Of a DNA stretch of 64,000 bases, positions 42,271-51,326 are shown one piece after another; positions within the stretch are counted from its first letter, which is position 1, and each line of letters opens with the position of its first letter. Below the pieces are notes generated by a model. It saw only the letters and a list, made by a program, of their open reading frames with translations, made no database searches and was not told the DNA's origin. The translations under genes and the position numbers were made by a program. The stretch lies in contig CAIVEI010000141.1 in NCBI GenBank assembly GCA_903904835.1, positions 21,472 to 85,471 of the forward strand, in the 5' to 3' direction. Origin of the DNA: an uncultured Schlesneria sp. Lineage in GTDB: Bacteria > Planctomycetota > Planctomycetia > Planctomycetales > Planctomycetaceae.

Positions 42271-42991
42271 GAACTCTCAAAGAACCAGCGAGCGCATTCG
42301 TCTTGCTGGTTATTCGTCGCTCGAATGGAAATCTTGGAAAAAATTCGGCACGGAAAAAATCTCTTGCAATGCCTTGGTCCGCAACCGCAGTGGTCACGAA
42401 ACCGTTCGTGATTTCGAACTTAGTTTTAAGTCCGAATTACTTGACGTGGTTGGCTGGATTTTTGCGGAGAGCGGTGCGCGGAATTTAACAGAATTGTTAA
42501 CGAGCTAAAAGCTCGAATTCGCCGTTACTGAAGAATTCGCCATGTGTTAATGTAAAATTCGCGAAAGATCCGGCCGTTTTTCATCCTCAATGAAATCATG
42601 GAATGAAACCCTTTCCACCAGCAGTCGGACTTGGGCCATCAGCAAGCCAAATAAACAAGGGAAGCGAACCGTTACGACGGGGATTGGTACGAATCTCAAC
42701 TCGATCCTGACGGCTTACGGGTATTTCCGCGAATGCAGATTGACGGTGGGAATGCTCGTCTCAAGGCGCAATACCAATGTTTCTGCCATTTTGGCGACTC
42801 GAAGAAAATCGAGAATTTCGTCGAAACTTTTGCTGCTGCCATTTTGGCGGCGGAAACTCTTAAATCCCCGATCGTCGCTTGGAATGTCGACAATTATTTT
42901 ACGGGATCGCATACGCAAAATCTTTTCTTATCGCAATTTGCGATTGTTTGTGATGCCTGAGACGTTGATGTGAGCTGATGAAACACGTGTT

Positions 42992-43006
42992 TGGTACACG
43001 ACTTGC
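42992..43006 (+). promoter_or_regulatory. Sigma-54-like -24/-12 promoter upstream of hsp20
   Basis: TGGTACACGACTTGC: full TTGC -12, GG-N10-GC spacing, about 94 nt before the start. Confidence 0.6.
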
Positions 43007-43099
43007 CTATCGAAAAATGAGACCGGGCCTGGTCGATCAACAAACAAATCAGTTACTCAACAAGTGGGGTTCATGCCCTATGCTTAACGGAGATTGAAC

Positions 43100-43543
43100 A
43101 TGTTAGTGCGAACTCGAAGAATCGGTTTGCCTGTGGCAGACCCTATGTCATCAATGCATCGTGAAATGGAGCATCTGCTGGGACGGTTCTTAAATGTGAC
43201 GCCGGAAAACGGTGCTGCCCGAGGCTGGCACGCAGTCGTCGCCATGTGGGACGACGCGGATAAGGTGTTCGTCGAACTTGAACTCCCCGGGGTTTCCAAG
43301 GACGACATCGATGTGACCGTTCATAACGGTATGGTACGTGTTTCGGGCGAACGCAGACTTCCTGAGGGGAATCGTAATTACTGGGTCAATGATCGCGTTT
43401 ACGGAGCCTTTGATCGCGCGATCAACCTTCCAGAGGATGTTGATGCAGACAGTATCGACGCCGAATTGTCAGATGGTGTGCTGCGAATCACACTCTCCAA
43501 GAAGCCAGAAGCTCAGCCGAAAAAGATTGCCGTGAAAGGTTAA
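43100..43543 (+). CDS. Hsp20/alpha-crystallin small heat shock protein
   Basis: VFVELELPGVSKDDIDVTVHNGMVRVSGERR...AFDRAINLPEDVDADSIDAELSDGVLRITLSK. Confidence 0.9.
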   Translation: MLVRTRRIGLPVADPMSSMHREMEHLLGRFLNVTPENGAARGWHAVVAMWDDADKVFVELELPGVSKDDIDVTVHNGMVRVSGERRLPEGNRNYWVNDRVYGAFDRAINLPEDVDADSIDAELSDGVLRITLSKKPEAQPKKIAVKG

Positions 43544-43672
43544 TCCTTTTTGTCTTGCCCGCCACGGGCTGACACGACAGGTTGTGTGGCACGGGCTGAA
43601 GCCCGTGCTACGGTTTGTTCATGGTTTGCCCATCAAAGGGGGCAGTCCCCGTGCGTTGACAGTGAACGGATA

Positions 43673-43716
43673 CAGAGGGAACAGAACTTCAATGGACTGT
43701 TCCCTCTGCTTTTTTA
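43673..43716 (+). terminator. Rho-independent terminator
   Basis: CAGAGGGAACA ... TGTTCCCTCTG stem followed by CTTTTTTATT. Confidence 0.75.
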
Positions 43717-45315
43717 TTATCCGATCCAGTGTCGAGCCTGCCTTTTCGGAGCACTGTCAATTGACGACGTTGATTTCTGAACGATCGAGATAGCCCCATC
43801 AATAAATGGCCTGAGGCAATAAGGTTTGTCGCTTCGGCCACCTCGTTGATAATCCCGCCACATTGTCGCGGCAACGTCTGGTGGTGAGAGCCCTTTGACC
43901 GTTGTCAGGTATATGAACAAAATCTCTACTAGACGACCGAGTGGAATTCCGTGCGACTTTCGTTCTTGACTGAAGATCCAGGCCGAGAGTCGACGAAACT
44001 CGTGAAATGGAGATCCTGCCGCTTCGGTTGATTTGTCATCGCAAGATTCGTTCGCAACGGCTTGCCAAAGTGACTTTATCGATTCAACGAAGTTTCCGCT
44101 GTTCGCAATCGCATCCCAGTATTTCGCAAACCGGCGCAGCTCTTGTATGGCCGAAAAGCCGAGTAACTTATTGGATAGGATTTCGTACGGTGGATGTGGG
44201 CTATAGACCATCTGCCATTCGCTGTCATGTCGGATGATCGGCGTCCCACGCAGCCGTTTCAGGATACCGACTTGAATCTCATTGGGACCGAGTCTGACCA
44301 GCCGGTCGAAACCATCTGCGAAGCTTTCCAGCGTTTCACCTGGAAGACCGACAATCAGGTCGGCATGAACGTGAACCCCGGTATTGTCTCGCAGCCAGCG
44401 AAGATTCTCTTCGGCTACGTCATTGTCCTGATGCCGACTGATCAGTTCACAAACGGTTTCATTGAACGTCTGAATTCCGACTTCAAATTGAAGTGACCCC
44501 GCTGGGAATCTTACGATCAAATCCTTCAGTGCATCAGGCAGGCGATCCGGGATCATCTCAAAATGCAGGAACAGACCTGGTTCATACCGATCGAGAAAGA
44601 ATTCAAGAATTGCGCGACCGACCCGGAGATTCAGATTGAACGTTCGATCAACAAACTTGAATTGCCTGGCACCACGTCGCAGTAACGACTCCATAGAACC
44701 CAGGAAGTTTTCTAATGGAAACTGCCTGACAGGGATATCGAGTGCCGAGAGACAGAATTCGCACGAGAATGGACATCCTCGCGAAGCCTCTACATAAATG
44801 ACCCGATGAGCAACATCATCGTCAGTATAGAACTCGTAAGGCAGAACGAGATCGGTCAAAGCGGGTAGCTGGGACGTGATCGAACGCGAGTTTAATGTTT
44901 CAAGGCATTCTTTCGCGGGATGGATCTCAGTCAGTTTTTCTCGACAAAACTGCGCAAAGGCAAGATCCGCTTCACCAGTAATCACGTAATCGGCCAACGA
45001 CACGATCGGTTGCTCGTCAGCTTCGTAGCTGACCTCTGGGCCGCCGAGGACGACGATAATGCCAGGTCGAACGCGTTTCAGATCCGCGACCAGTCGCGTC
45101 GTCTCTTCCACATTCCAGATATAAATTCCCAGCCCGATGATCTTTGGCTGCTGCTCAAGAATTGCGTCGAGAATTTCGAGGGTTGGCTGTTGTGTCGTAA
45201 ATTCCAGCAAGACAGTGCGGTCTTGCAATTCACCCATATTTGCCAGCAGATATCGCAGTCCAAACGCGCAGTGGATGTAGCGTGCATTTAACGTTGCCAG
45301 AACGATATCAGACAT
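43717..45315 (-). CDS. B12-binding-domain radical SAM protein (DUF4080-type)
   Basis: [18 protein letters not shown]...; radical [18 protein letters not shown]. Confidence 0.85.
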   Translation of the reverse strand: MSDIVLATLNARYIHCAFGLRYLLANMGELQDRTVLLEFTTQQPTLEILDAILEQQPKIIGLGIYIWNVEETTRLVADLKRVRPGIIVVLGGPEVSYEADEQPIVSLADYVITGEADLAFAQFCREKLTEIHPAKECLETLNSRSITSQLPALTDLVLPYEFYTDDDVAHRVIYVEASRGCPFSCEFCLSALDIPVRQFPLENFLGSMESLLRRGARQFKFVDRTFNLNLRVGRAILEFFLDRYEPGLFLHFEMIPDRLPDALKDLIVRFPAGSLQFEVGIQTFNETVCELISRHQDNDVAEENLRWLRDNTGVHVHADLIVGLPGETLESFADGFDRLVRLGPNEIQVGILKRLRGTPIIRHDSEWQMVYSPHPPYEILSNKLLGFSAIQELRRFAKYWDAIANSGNFVESIKSLWQAVANESCDDKSTEAAGSPFHEFRRLSAWIFSQERKSHGIPLGRLVEILFIYLTTVKGLSPPDVAATMWRDYQRGGRSDKPYCLRPFIDGAISIVQKSTSSIDSAPKRQARHWIG

Positions 45316-45321
45316 GGCGTC

Positions 45322-46098
45322 TCATCCGCCTAACTGACGGCGGAGATCATCAAATCGATCTTGCAGCGAACGAAATTCGGTACGAACTGACGCAAGCTCG
45401 TCACGGAGGTCTCGGATGGCCGATTCCAAACTGACGATTCGCTCGTGGCCAACCGAAGTTCCTTCATTTGCAGGATGGCGAACGGGTGCTACTGAAGATG
45501 CGACGGTTGACGTCGGTGATGGACTCGGTGCAGGTCGGTCATCATCATCGGCCTGATAGGCGGCCAACGGCTCATGATTTTCGTTGTTTGGATACAGATC
45601 GTGATCGACTTCGATCCCTCGGCGTTCAAGTGGTCCATTTGCTCGAACGAGACCGACAGACATCAGCGCTTGTAACTCACGACGAAGATCGTCTTGTGTT
45701 TCGATTCCCACCATGCGACTGGCTCGCGTCCGAAGCTCACCCAACTGCTGTTTTCCGCGTAACATCAACTCCGTCATAATTGCGAGCTGTTGTTCGTTCA
45801 ATGTTGTCTTGTGACGCATGTAGTGTCGGTAACGTTCCGTTCGACCGCTTTCCGTATGAATACAGGCAACGAGTCCTCGTTCCTGCAACGCGTTCAATGT
45901 TTCCAGAACATCGTCTTCATCGTAATTGGAAATCGGGTCGCGATTGTTTTTCTGGTTGCACCCGGTCGTCGTGGCCTTGAGCGTCATCGGATACTGATCG
46001 GGAACCGTAAACGCCTTTTCCAGCAAAACGCCAAGAACTCGACGCTGCTTACGTGGCATCTCTTTGAGCGAAACGGATTCTTTTTCAGCGTCGGTCAC
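45322..46098 (-). CDS. YceH/DUF480 family protein
   Basis: RRVLGVLLEKAFTVPDQYPMTLKATTTGCNQKNNRDPISNYDEDDV. Confidence 0.9.
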   Translation of the reverse strand: MTDAEKESVSLKEMPRKQRRVLGVLLEKAFTVPDQYPMTLKATTTGCNQKNNRDPISNYDEDDVLETLNALQERGLVACIHTESGRTERYRHYMRHKTTLNEQQLAIMTELMLRGKQQLGELRTRASRMVGIETQDDLRRELQALMSVGLVRANGPLERRGIEVDHDLYPNNENHEPLAAYQADDDDRPAPSPSPTSTVASSVAPVRHPANEGTSVGHERIVSLESAIRDLRDELASVRTEFRSLQDRFDDLRRQLGG

Positions 46099-46147
46099 GG
46101 TCGGTATTCTTTCGATGCAGGCGAAGTTTCGTTAAACAAATATGAGA

Positions 46148-47140
46148 TTATTGAGGAAGTTCGGGTGCTGTATGCGCTGGATAACTGGGACTACTCAAAC
46201 CTTCTTTCAGGAACGTCACCAAGTCCGCCGCTTCTTCAGCAGATAACTTCAAAGGAAAAATCTCTTCGTCGAGTTGTGGATTCGGTGATCCTCCTTTGAC
46301 GTAATGGGCGACGACTTCTTCCAGCGTCTTCAGGCTTCCGTCGTGCATGTATGGGGCAGTTCTGGCGATTTCACGGAGAGTTGGCGTTTTGTAGGCACCC
46401 TTGTCGCCAGACGATTTGCTGATCGCAGCACGCCCGTCATCGCTGCCCGGCAGGCCAATATTGTGGAATCCGTTATCAGTGAAGTTTCGTCCGTCATGAC
46501 AGACCGAACACCGGGCCTTGTAGAAAAAGACCTTCATTCCGCGCTGTGCCGGTTCCGATAACGCGGTCGTATCACCCGCTTTAAATCGATCGTAGGGCGC
46601 ATCACCGGAGAGGAGAGTACGTTCGTAGGCGGCAATGGCTTTCGCGATCCCGTCAGAAGTCACGTCGGTACCGAAGACTTTTTGAAACTGACTTTTATAG
46701 CCGTTGATTCCGTTGAGCTTTGCGACCACGGCATCAAGCGACAAATTCATTTCAATGGGGTTCTGAATCGGTCCCAGCGCCTGATCTTCCAGGCTTTTGG
46801 CCCGCCCATCCCAGAATTGAAACTGTTGCAAGGCTGCGTTGATCACAGTGGGGGAATTCCGGCCTCCCTTTTTCCCTTCGACACCCGTTGCGAATTGCTC
46901 GCCGTTGCTGAAACCTTTGGCGGGATCGTGGCACGTGGCGCAGGCAACTTTATTATCGGCTGACAGGCGACCATCAAAAAATAACTGCTTTCCCAAACCA
47001 ATCTTCTCGTCCGACGGAGGGTTATCCTTCGGGTGAACAATCGGTGGAAGACCGGCGGGTTCGGCAGCGAAAATGACGTCTGACAGTTCAAAAGCGAAGA
47101 TCGTCAGAATGGCGGCGGCGATCATACGGATCATCGACAA
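46148..47140 (-). CDS. Di-heme cytochrome c peroxidase (CCP/MauG family)
   Basis: CATCHDPAKGFSNGEQFATGVEGKKGGRNSPTVINAA; CSVCHDGRNFTDNGFHNIGLP. Confidence 0.9.
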   Translation of the reverse strand: MSMIRMIAAAILTIFAFELSDVIFAAEPAGLPPIVHPKDNPPSDEKIGLGKQLFFDGRLSADNKVACATCHDPAKGFSNGEQFATGVEGKKGGRNSPTVINAALQQFQFWDGRAKSLEDQALGPIQNPIEMNLSLDAVVAKLNGINGYKSQFQKVFGTDVTSDGIAKAIAAYERTLLSGDAPYDRFKAGDTTALSEPAQRGMKVFFYKARCSVCHDGRNFTDNGFHNIGLPGSDDGRAAISKSSGDKGAYKTPTLREIARTAPYMHDGSLKTLEEVVAHYVKGGSPNPQLDEEIFPLKLSAEEAADLVTFLKEGLSSPSYPAHTAPELPQ

Positions 47141-47146
47141 GTTCCC

Positions 47147-48421
47147 TCAATCAAGACGTAACCAGATTGACTTCAAATATTCAGACTCGGGGCAATTCGT
47201 GGATATCGGGTGGTCGGGGGCGGCACCACCTTTGGCGATGATCTGGCCTCGACGTCCCACTTCCGGTGCCGCGTTCACGATTTTAGTGAATTCGGCCATG
47301 TCGAGCAGTCCCGAACAACTGCATGTCAGTAATATTCCACCGGGATTCACCAGTTGCATCGCCAACCGGTTCATGTCGAAGTATTTATGCCGCCCCTCTT
47401 CGATTTCCATGCGGCTGCGGATCAATTTTGGCGGGTCCAGCACCACCACATCGAACTTCTTTTTATTACGTTGCATGTCCCGCATGTAACCGAACACTTC
47501 GGCCTGCACGAAATTGATTTTCAGTTGGTTGAGGTTCGCGTTTTCTCGAGCAAGTACAACAGTGTCTTCATCGAGTTCCACCCCGGTCACTTCGCTTGCC
47601 TGACCAATTCGTTTCGCCTGCAGCGAAAAACCGCCGGTATAGCAACAGAGGTCGAGGACCGTTTTCCCGGCACAAAAGTCGGCGAACCGCCTGCGGTTAT
47701 CCCGCTGGTCGCAATAAAAACCAGTCTTATGGCCACCAGCAAAGTTGATGCGGAACTTGGTGCCGTATTCCTGAACGATCGTCTTGGCAGGGACTTCCGC
47801 CGAACCGTAAGGATCGGCTGCAAAACCCTCATGTTCATGCGACATCGGTGCCGCCCGCAGAACTCCGTGTTTCGTTCCAGCCAAGACTTCGAGTTGACTG
47901 ATGATCGCTTCGGCTCGCTGATACATACCCAGCGAAAAGCACTCAGCCACCAGAACATCGCCAAACCGATCAACAACCAGTCCTGGAAGGCCATCCGCCT
48001 CGGCATGAATCAGTCGATAGGCCTGTGAAACATCGTCGAGTTTTAGAGTCTCTCGGCGCAACGAAACTGCTTGAGCCAGCCGGTCGCTCCACCACACTTC
48101 GTCCGGTGGTTTCAAGCCGGCACGAAGCACTCTGACGGCAATTTCGGCCTCAGGATTAAAAAGTCCAAACCCAACCGTTTCACCGCTGGGAGCATTCAAT
48201 TCGACCAGATCACCCGGCTGAGCATCACGGGAAATCTGGCCGAGCTGTTTGCGAAAGACGAAAGGATGCCAAAGTGCACCCCCCAGACGGACTTCGACTT
48301 GAGGGAGTCGTTCGCCTTCAGGAGGACACAATGGGCGTTGTTCAAGCAATTCGCGGCGGACCCGGACTGGCTGACGGGACGTTTCGTAACGTCGAGACGA
48401 TGATTGTGGTTTGCGGTTCAT
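47147..48421 (-). CDS. RlmI-like class I SAM-dependent 23S rRNA methyltransferase, copy 1
   Basis: VLDLCCYTGGFSLQAKR SAM motif; FDVVVLDPPKLIRSRMEIEEG; N-terminal PUA-like region. Confidence 0.9.
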   Translation of the reverse strand: MNRKPQSSSRRYETSRQPVRVRRELLEQRPLCPPEGERLPQVEVRLGGALWHPFVFRKQLGQISRDAQPGDLVELNAPSGETVGFGLFNPEAEIAVRVLRAGLKPPDEVWWSDRLAQAVSLRRETLKLDDVSQAYRLIHAEADGLPGLVVDRFGDVLVAECFSLGMYQRAEAIISQLEVLAGTKHGVLRAAPMSHEHEGFAADPYGSAEVPAKTIVQEYGTKFRINFAGGHKTGFYCDQRDNRRRFADFCAGKTVLDLCCYTGGFSLQAKRIGQASEVTGVELDEDTVVLARENANLNQLKINFVQAEVFGYMRDMQRNKKKFDVVVLDPPKLIRSRMEIEEGRHKYFDMNRLAMQLVNPGGILLTCSCSGLLDMAEFTKIVNAAPEVGRRGQIIAKGGAAPDHPISTNCPESEYLKSIWLRLD

Positions 48422-48592
48422 GACATCATCGTAATGGACCTGTCAATCACCCACAATAAACACGCAACGATTCAAGAGCGTCACCATTTAAGCGGCATCA
48501 TCTGCGGGAGGGCGAGGCTCCCGCCGAGCCGCGAGGTAGGTACACGCTCGGGCATTCGTTAAAAACCTTTTCGATGGAATAAGTTCGATCTC

Positions 48593-48688
48593 GTCGAACG
48601 TTCCAGATCACGGGCCCTGTGGGCGCGGGAGCTGCGAACTCCAGAAAACCTACGTGCCCGCCGGGTCCGGTGCAGCGCCTGGTTCGGC
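48593..48688 (-). other. attC-like integron recombination site (attC-1)
   Basis: Minus strand GGCCGAACCAGGCGCTGCACCGGACCC ... GGGCCCGTGATCTGGAACG^TTCGAC; immediately 3' of the 48699-49163 gene. Confidence 0.75.
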
Positions 48689-48698
48689 CTCCGGCCAG

Positions 48699-49163
48699 TC
48701 ACTTCGCCTCGACTGAGTCTTGTGTCCCGACCGTCTTCAGGTTGCACGCCAGGATGACCTGCCCTTTCAGGTCGCTGTTCGCGCGCTCGCGCAGTTCCAG
48801 CGTGCCGGTCTTTGCGTCAACTGTGGCCTCGATCTTGCCTGCCGCCCACGACTCTGCGAACAGGCTACGGTGGAAAACGCCCTTTTTGTCCGGGGCGTAG
48901 ATGCCGATCCATGCGTGTGGCACGCCGTCGCCGAGGAAGTCGCAGACTCCAACCCAGAATGTGACCCCCGCGTACTCGTGCTTGGTAAACTTCACGCCGT
49001 TCGAGGCAGCAATCCTTTCCTTCGTCAGTTGAGCCGGAAGGAACAGGTCCTCGAAGCGTGACGGCTTCTCGTTCTCGAGAGCCGCGCTCGCCGTCCCGGC
49101 CGTGACGGCAACGCCGGCCGCAACGCCGGAACGAATCATCTGACGCCGTGTGATCTTGGACAT
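48699..49163 (-). CDS. Cassette gene: secreted hypothetical protein with RR-type signal
   Basis: MSKITRRQMIRSGVAAGVAVTAGTASAA; flanked by attC-like sites on both sides. Confidence 0.65.
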   Translation of the reverse strand: MSKITRRQMIRSGVAAGVAVTAGTASAALENEKPSRFEDLFLPAQLTKERIAASNGVKFTKHEYAGVTFWVGVCDFLGDGVPHAWIGIYAPDKKGVFHRSLFAESWAAGKIEATVDAKTGTLELRERANSDLKGQVILACNLKTVGTQDSVEAK

Positions 49164-49184
49164 GCGACACCTCCGATTCTAGCC

Positions 49185-49239
49185 CGCGAACGTAAAAGAT
49201 CAGCCGGTGTACTCACTCAACGGGACCGGGTTGCTGGGC
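49185..49239 (-). other. attC-like site (attC-2, short type)
   Basis: Minus strand GCCCAGCAACCCGGTCCCGTTGAGTGAGTACACCGGCTGATCTTTTACG^TTCGCG; aligns with the sites at 55009 and 61912. Confidence 0.65.
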
Positions 49240-49404
49240 ATTAATTGGTTGCAAACGTATTGGTGGAAATGAAACGACCTTGCGGCCGCCTGTCTTCTGC
49301 CGTTCCCTTGCATCCTCAATCATGGCCTGCAAGTCGTAGTTGAACTGACTTGCCAAGGCCTCTCGTGCCTGTCGCACTTCAGCAACGATCGTGTCAATCG
49401 CCAT
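49213..49404 (-). CDS. Putative antitoxin partner of PIN protein (module 1)
   Basis: MAIDTIVAEVRQAREALASQFNYDLQAMIEDARERQKTGGRKV; 3 nt downstream of the PIN ORF. Confidence 0.6.
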   Translation of the reverse strand: MAIDTIVAEVRQAREALASQFNYDLQAMIEDARERQKTGGRKVVSFPPIRLQPINAQQPGPVE

Positions 49405-49407
49405 GTG

Positions 49408-49869
49408 TTATTCCTTTAGCAGTTCTTCGGATGTGCAAATGACTGGTGGTTGGTAGCCGAAGCCTCGAATAACCTCATCAATATTGAAACGAAGTTCTGC
49501 ATTCGCGATGTGTGTGCAGTTCCAAGTCAGCAAGTACTGCATGCCGTTGACTGTTGCAATGGCGATGTGGAGCGAATCAGATGCGGCCTTGGGTGGCAAC
49601 GGTACACGCTTCATCAATTCAGCCGCGAGCGGTTGAACATCGTCACTTGGGTCGAGCAAAGGTATGTCCGCCAAAAAGTCCAACCGGCGTTTTGCCGCAT
49701 CGGGGTCACCCGCACTTGCCTCATCGATTACGAATTGCGATACGAACACGTCAAAGTCTTGCCGCCGCGATTCCCACCATTCACGAGTCATTTGTTGATG
49801 ACTTGCCATGACGAGATCTCGGCTAGCCCATGCGGTCAGGTAACTCGGAACCGTTGTCTCCAAATACAC
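49408..49869 (-). CDS. PIN-domain toxin-like protein (module 1)
   Basis: MYLETTVPSYLTAW...VSQFVIDEASAGDPDAAKRRL...SDSLHIAIATVNGMQYLLTWNCTHIANA. Confidence 0.8.
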   Translation of the reverse strand: MYLETTVPSYLTAWASRDLVMASHQQMTREWWESRRQDFDVFVSQFVIDEASAGDPDAAKRRLDFLADIPLLDPSDDVQPLAAELMKRVPLPPKAASDSLHIAIATVNGMQYLLTWNCTHIANAELRFNIDEVIRGFGYQPPVICTSEELLKE

Positions 49870-50162
49870 GCGTGGCTTTATTGCAATTCAGACTTCGCCG
49901 TAACCGACTCAACAACAAAAGGGAATCGTGACCACCGCAGATTAGTATACGCAAACCACAGAAAACCGCCACGAATTCGCTCGAAGACGTGCCGCATACA
50001 GGCTAACATGCAGCCAACCGTTTGAGATCTACCGGTTTCGCCAGCAAACACGTCTGCGCTCGTCCTCGTTGCGGGTATTACAAGCCAACTTCTTGGCAAT
50101 TTCAGCCGCAATTCTTAGCGATTCGTCGATTGGTGCCCGTGAAAAAGCGGTGTCACCGCGGT

Positions 50163-50338
50163 CTCAGCCACCAGAACATCGCCAAACCGATCAACAACGA
50201 GTCCTGGAAGGCGATCCGCCTCGGCATGAATCAGTCGATAGGCCTGTGAAACATCGTCGAGTTTTAGAGTCTCTCGGCGCAACGAAACTGCTTGAGCCAG
50301 CCGGTCGCTCCACCACACTTCATCCGGTGGTTTCAAGC
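50163..50338 (-). pseudogene. 176-bp internal fragment of the rlmI-like gene (copy 3)
   Basis: Nearly identical to 47942-48117 (only a few mismatches seen by eye); homology ends at the antitoxin stop codon at 50338-50340. Confidence 0.9.
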
Positions 50339-50565
50339 TAAGGGATTAATGGAGCCGTCGCGACAGAGCTTCCTTCAGATTGCGGCCGACCGTCGGATTC
50401 GGTGGAATCCTTTGATCGTTGCTTGCCCTGCCAAATCGGTCTACCAGATTTTTCCAATCTGGATTGCGCATCACTGAGATAAGCGAGTGTATCGCCGTTC
50501 CAATCCGCTAGGATTTTGCGTCTTGCAGCATGAAGTTCGTCCAATACCGGGTTTTGTGTGCTCAT
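50338..50565 (-). CDS. Putative antitoxin partner of PIN protein (module 2)
   Basis: MSTQNPVLDELHAARRKILADWNGDTLAYLSDAQSRLEKSGRPI; overlaps the PIN ORF end by 4 nt. Confidence 0.55.
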   Translation of the reverse strand: MSTQNPVLDELHAARRKILADWNGDTLAYLSDAQSRLEKSGRPIWQGKQRSKDSTESDGRPQSEGSSVATAPLIP

Positions 50566-51035
50566 ATTCCAACGAAAAATTCTATGGGTGCACAAACCAA
50601 CATCCCGGAAAGTCCAAGTTCTTGAAGCAGTTTGTAAATGCGAGGCAACTCAGTTGCGTTGGCGATGTGCGTACAATTCTGCGTCAGCAAGTATTGTACT
50701 CCGGCGAGTGCAGCCGTGGCAACATGTAATGCATCCAACCTCGCGCTTGGTGGCATCATGTGCCGCCGAATGATTTCATCGGCGACTGAATCGACATCTG
50801 GATTGGCGGGTAAAACAGGTATCCTGTCCAACGCTGCCAGTCTTCGTCTGGCCGCATCAGGATCGCCAAGCGACGCTTCGTCAATCACAAGTTGAGAGGT
50901 AACCACCTCATAATGTGGCCTTTGCTCCGTAAGCCAACGTTTCGCCTGCTGTTGCAAAGCGAGTGTTGTCGGGTCGCTGCTCGGTCTTGCCGTTGCATGG
51001 CTGATCACAGATGTTTCGATGTAGTCGAGATCCAT
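50562..51035 (-). CDS. PIN-domain toxin-like protein (module 2)
   Basis: MDLDYIETSVISHATARPSSD...TSQLVIDEASLGDPDAARRRLAALDRIPVL...LDALHVATAALAGVQYLLTQNCTHIANA. Confidence 0.75.
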   Translation of the reverse strand: MDLDYIETSVISHATARPSSDPTTLALQQQAKRWLTEQRPHYEVVTSQLVIDEASLGDPDAARRRLAALDRIPVLPANPDVDSVADEIIRRHMMPPSARLDALHVATAALAGVQYLLTQNCTHIANATELPRIYKLLQELGLSGMLVCAPIEFFVGI

Positions 51036-51326
51036 GTTAGCATTCTTTGGCAACGAACGCTGGCCATCACCCTGCACGCGCGAGAGACGCCACCATTTTG
51101 AAACGCCCGATCGCATGCTCGGGTGCATGGCTTGATTCTGACATTTTAACGGCTTGGTTCATGAATTGTCGCGTCTCGGGGGACACCGCTTTTTTGCCAA
51201 AAGGCTATGTACCTATTGGTGGTGAGCTGATCCGAATGACGCGATTTCTGTTGGGGCAATTGATCGCCTTGAGAATGATGCTTTTCCCTGTAGAATCGAA
51301 TCGAGATTACTAGAACGCTACGAGGG

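Noticed and set aside
49985-50100. Candidate attC left of PIN module 2 (…ACCGGTAGATC…GCATG^TTAGCC)
   Set aside because: Resembles the end of attC-9 but the arms do not pair clearly by eye; not called.
50115-50336. 73-aa minus-strand ORF
   Set aside because: It is the partial rlmI-like copy fused to unrelated sequence, not an independent gene.
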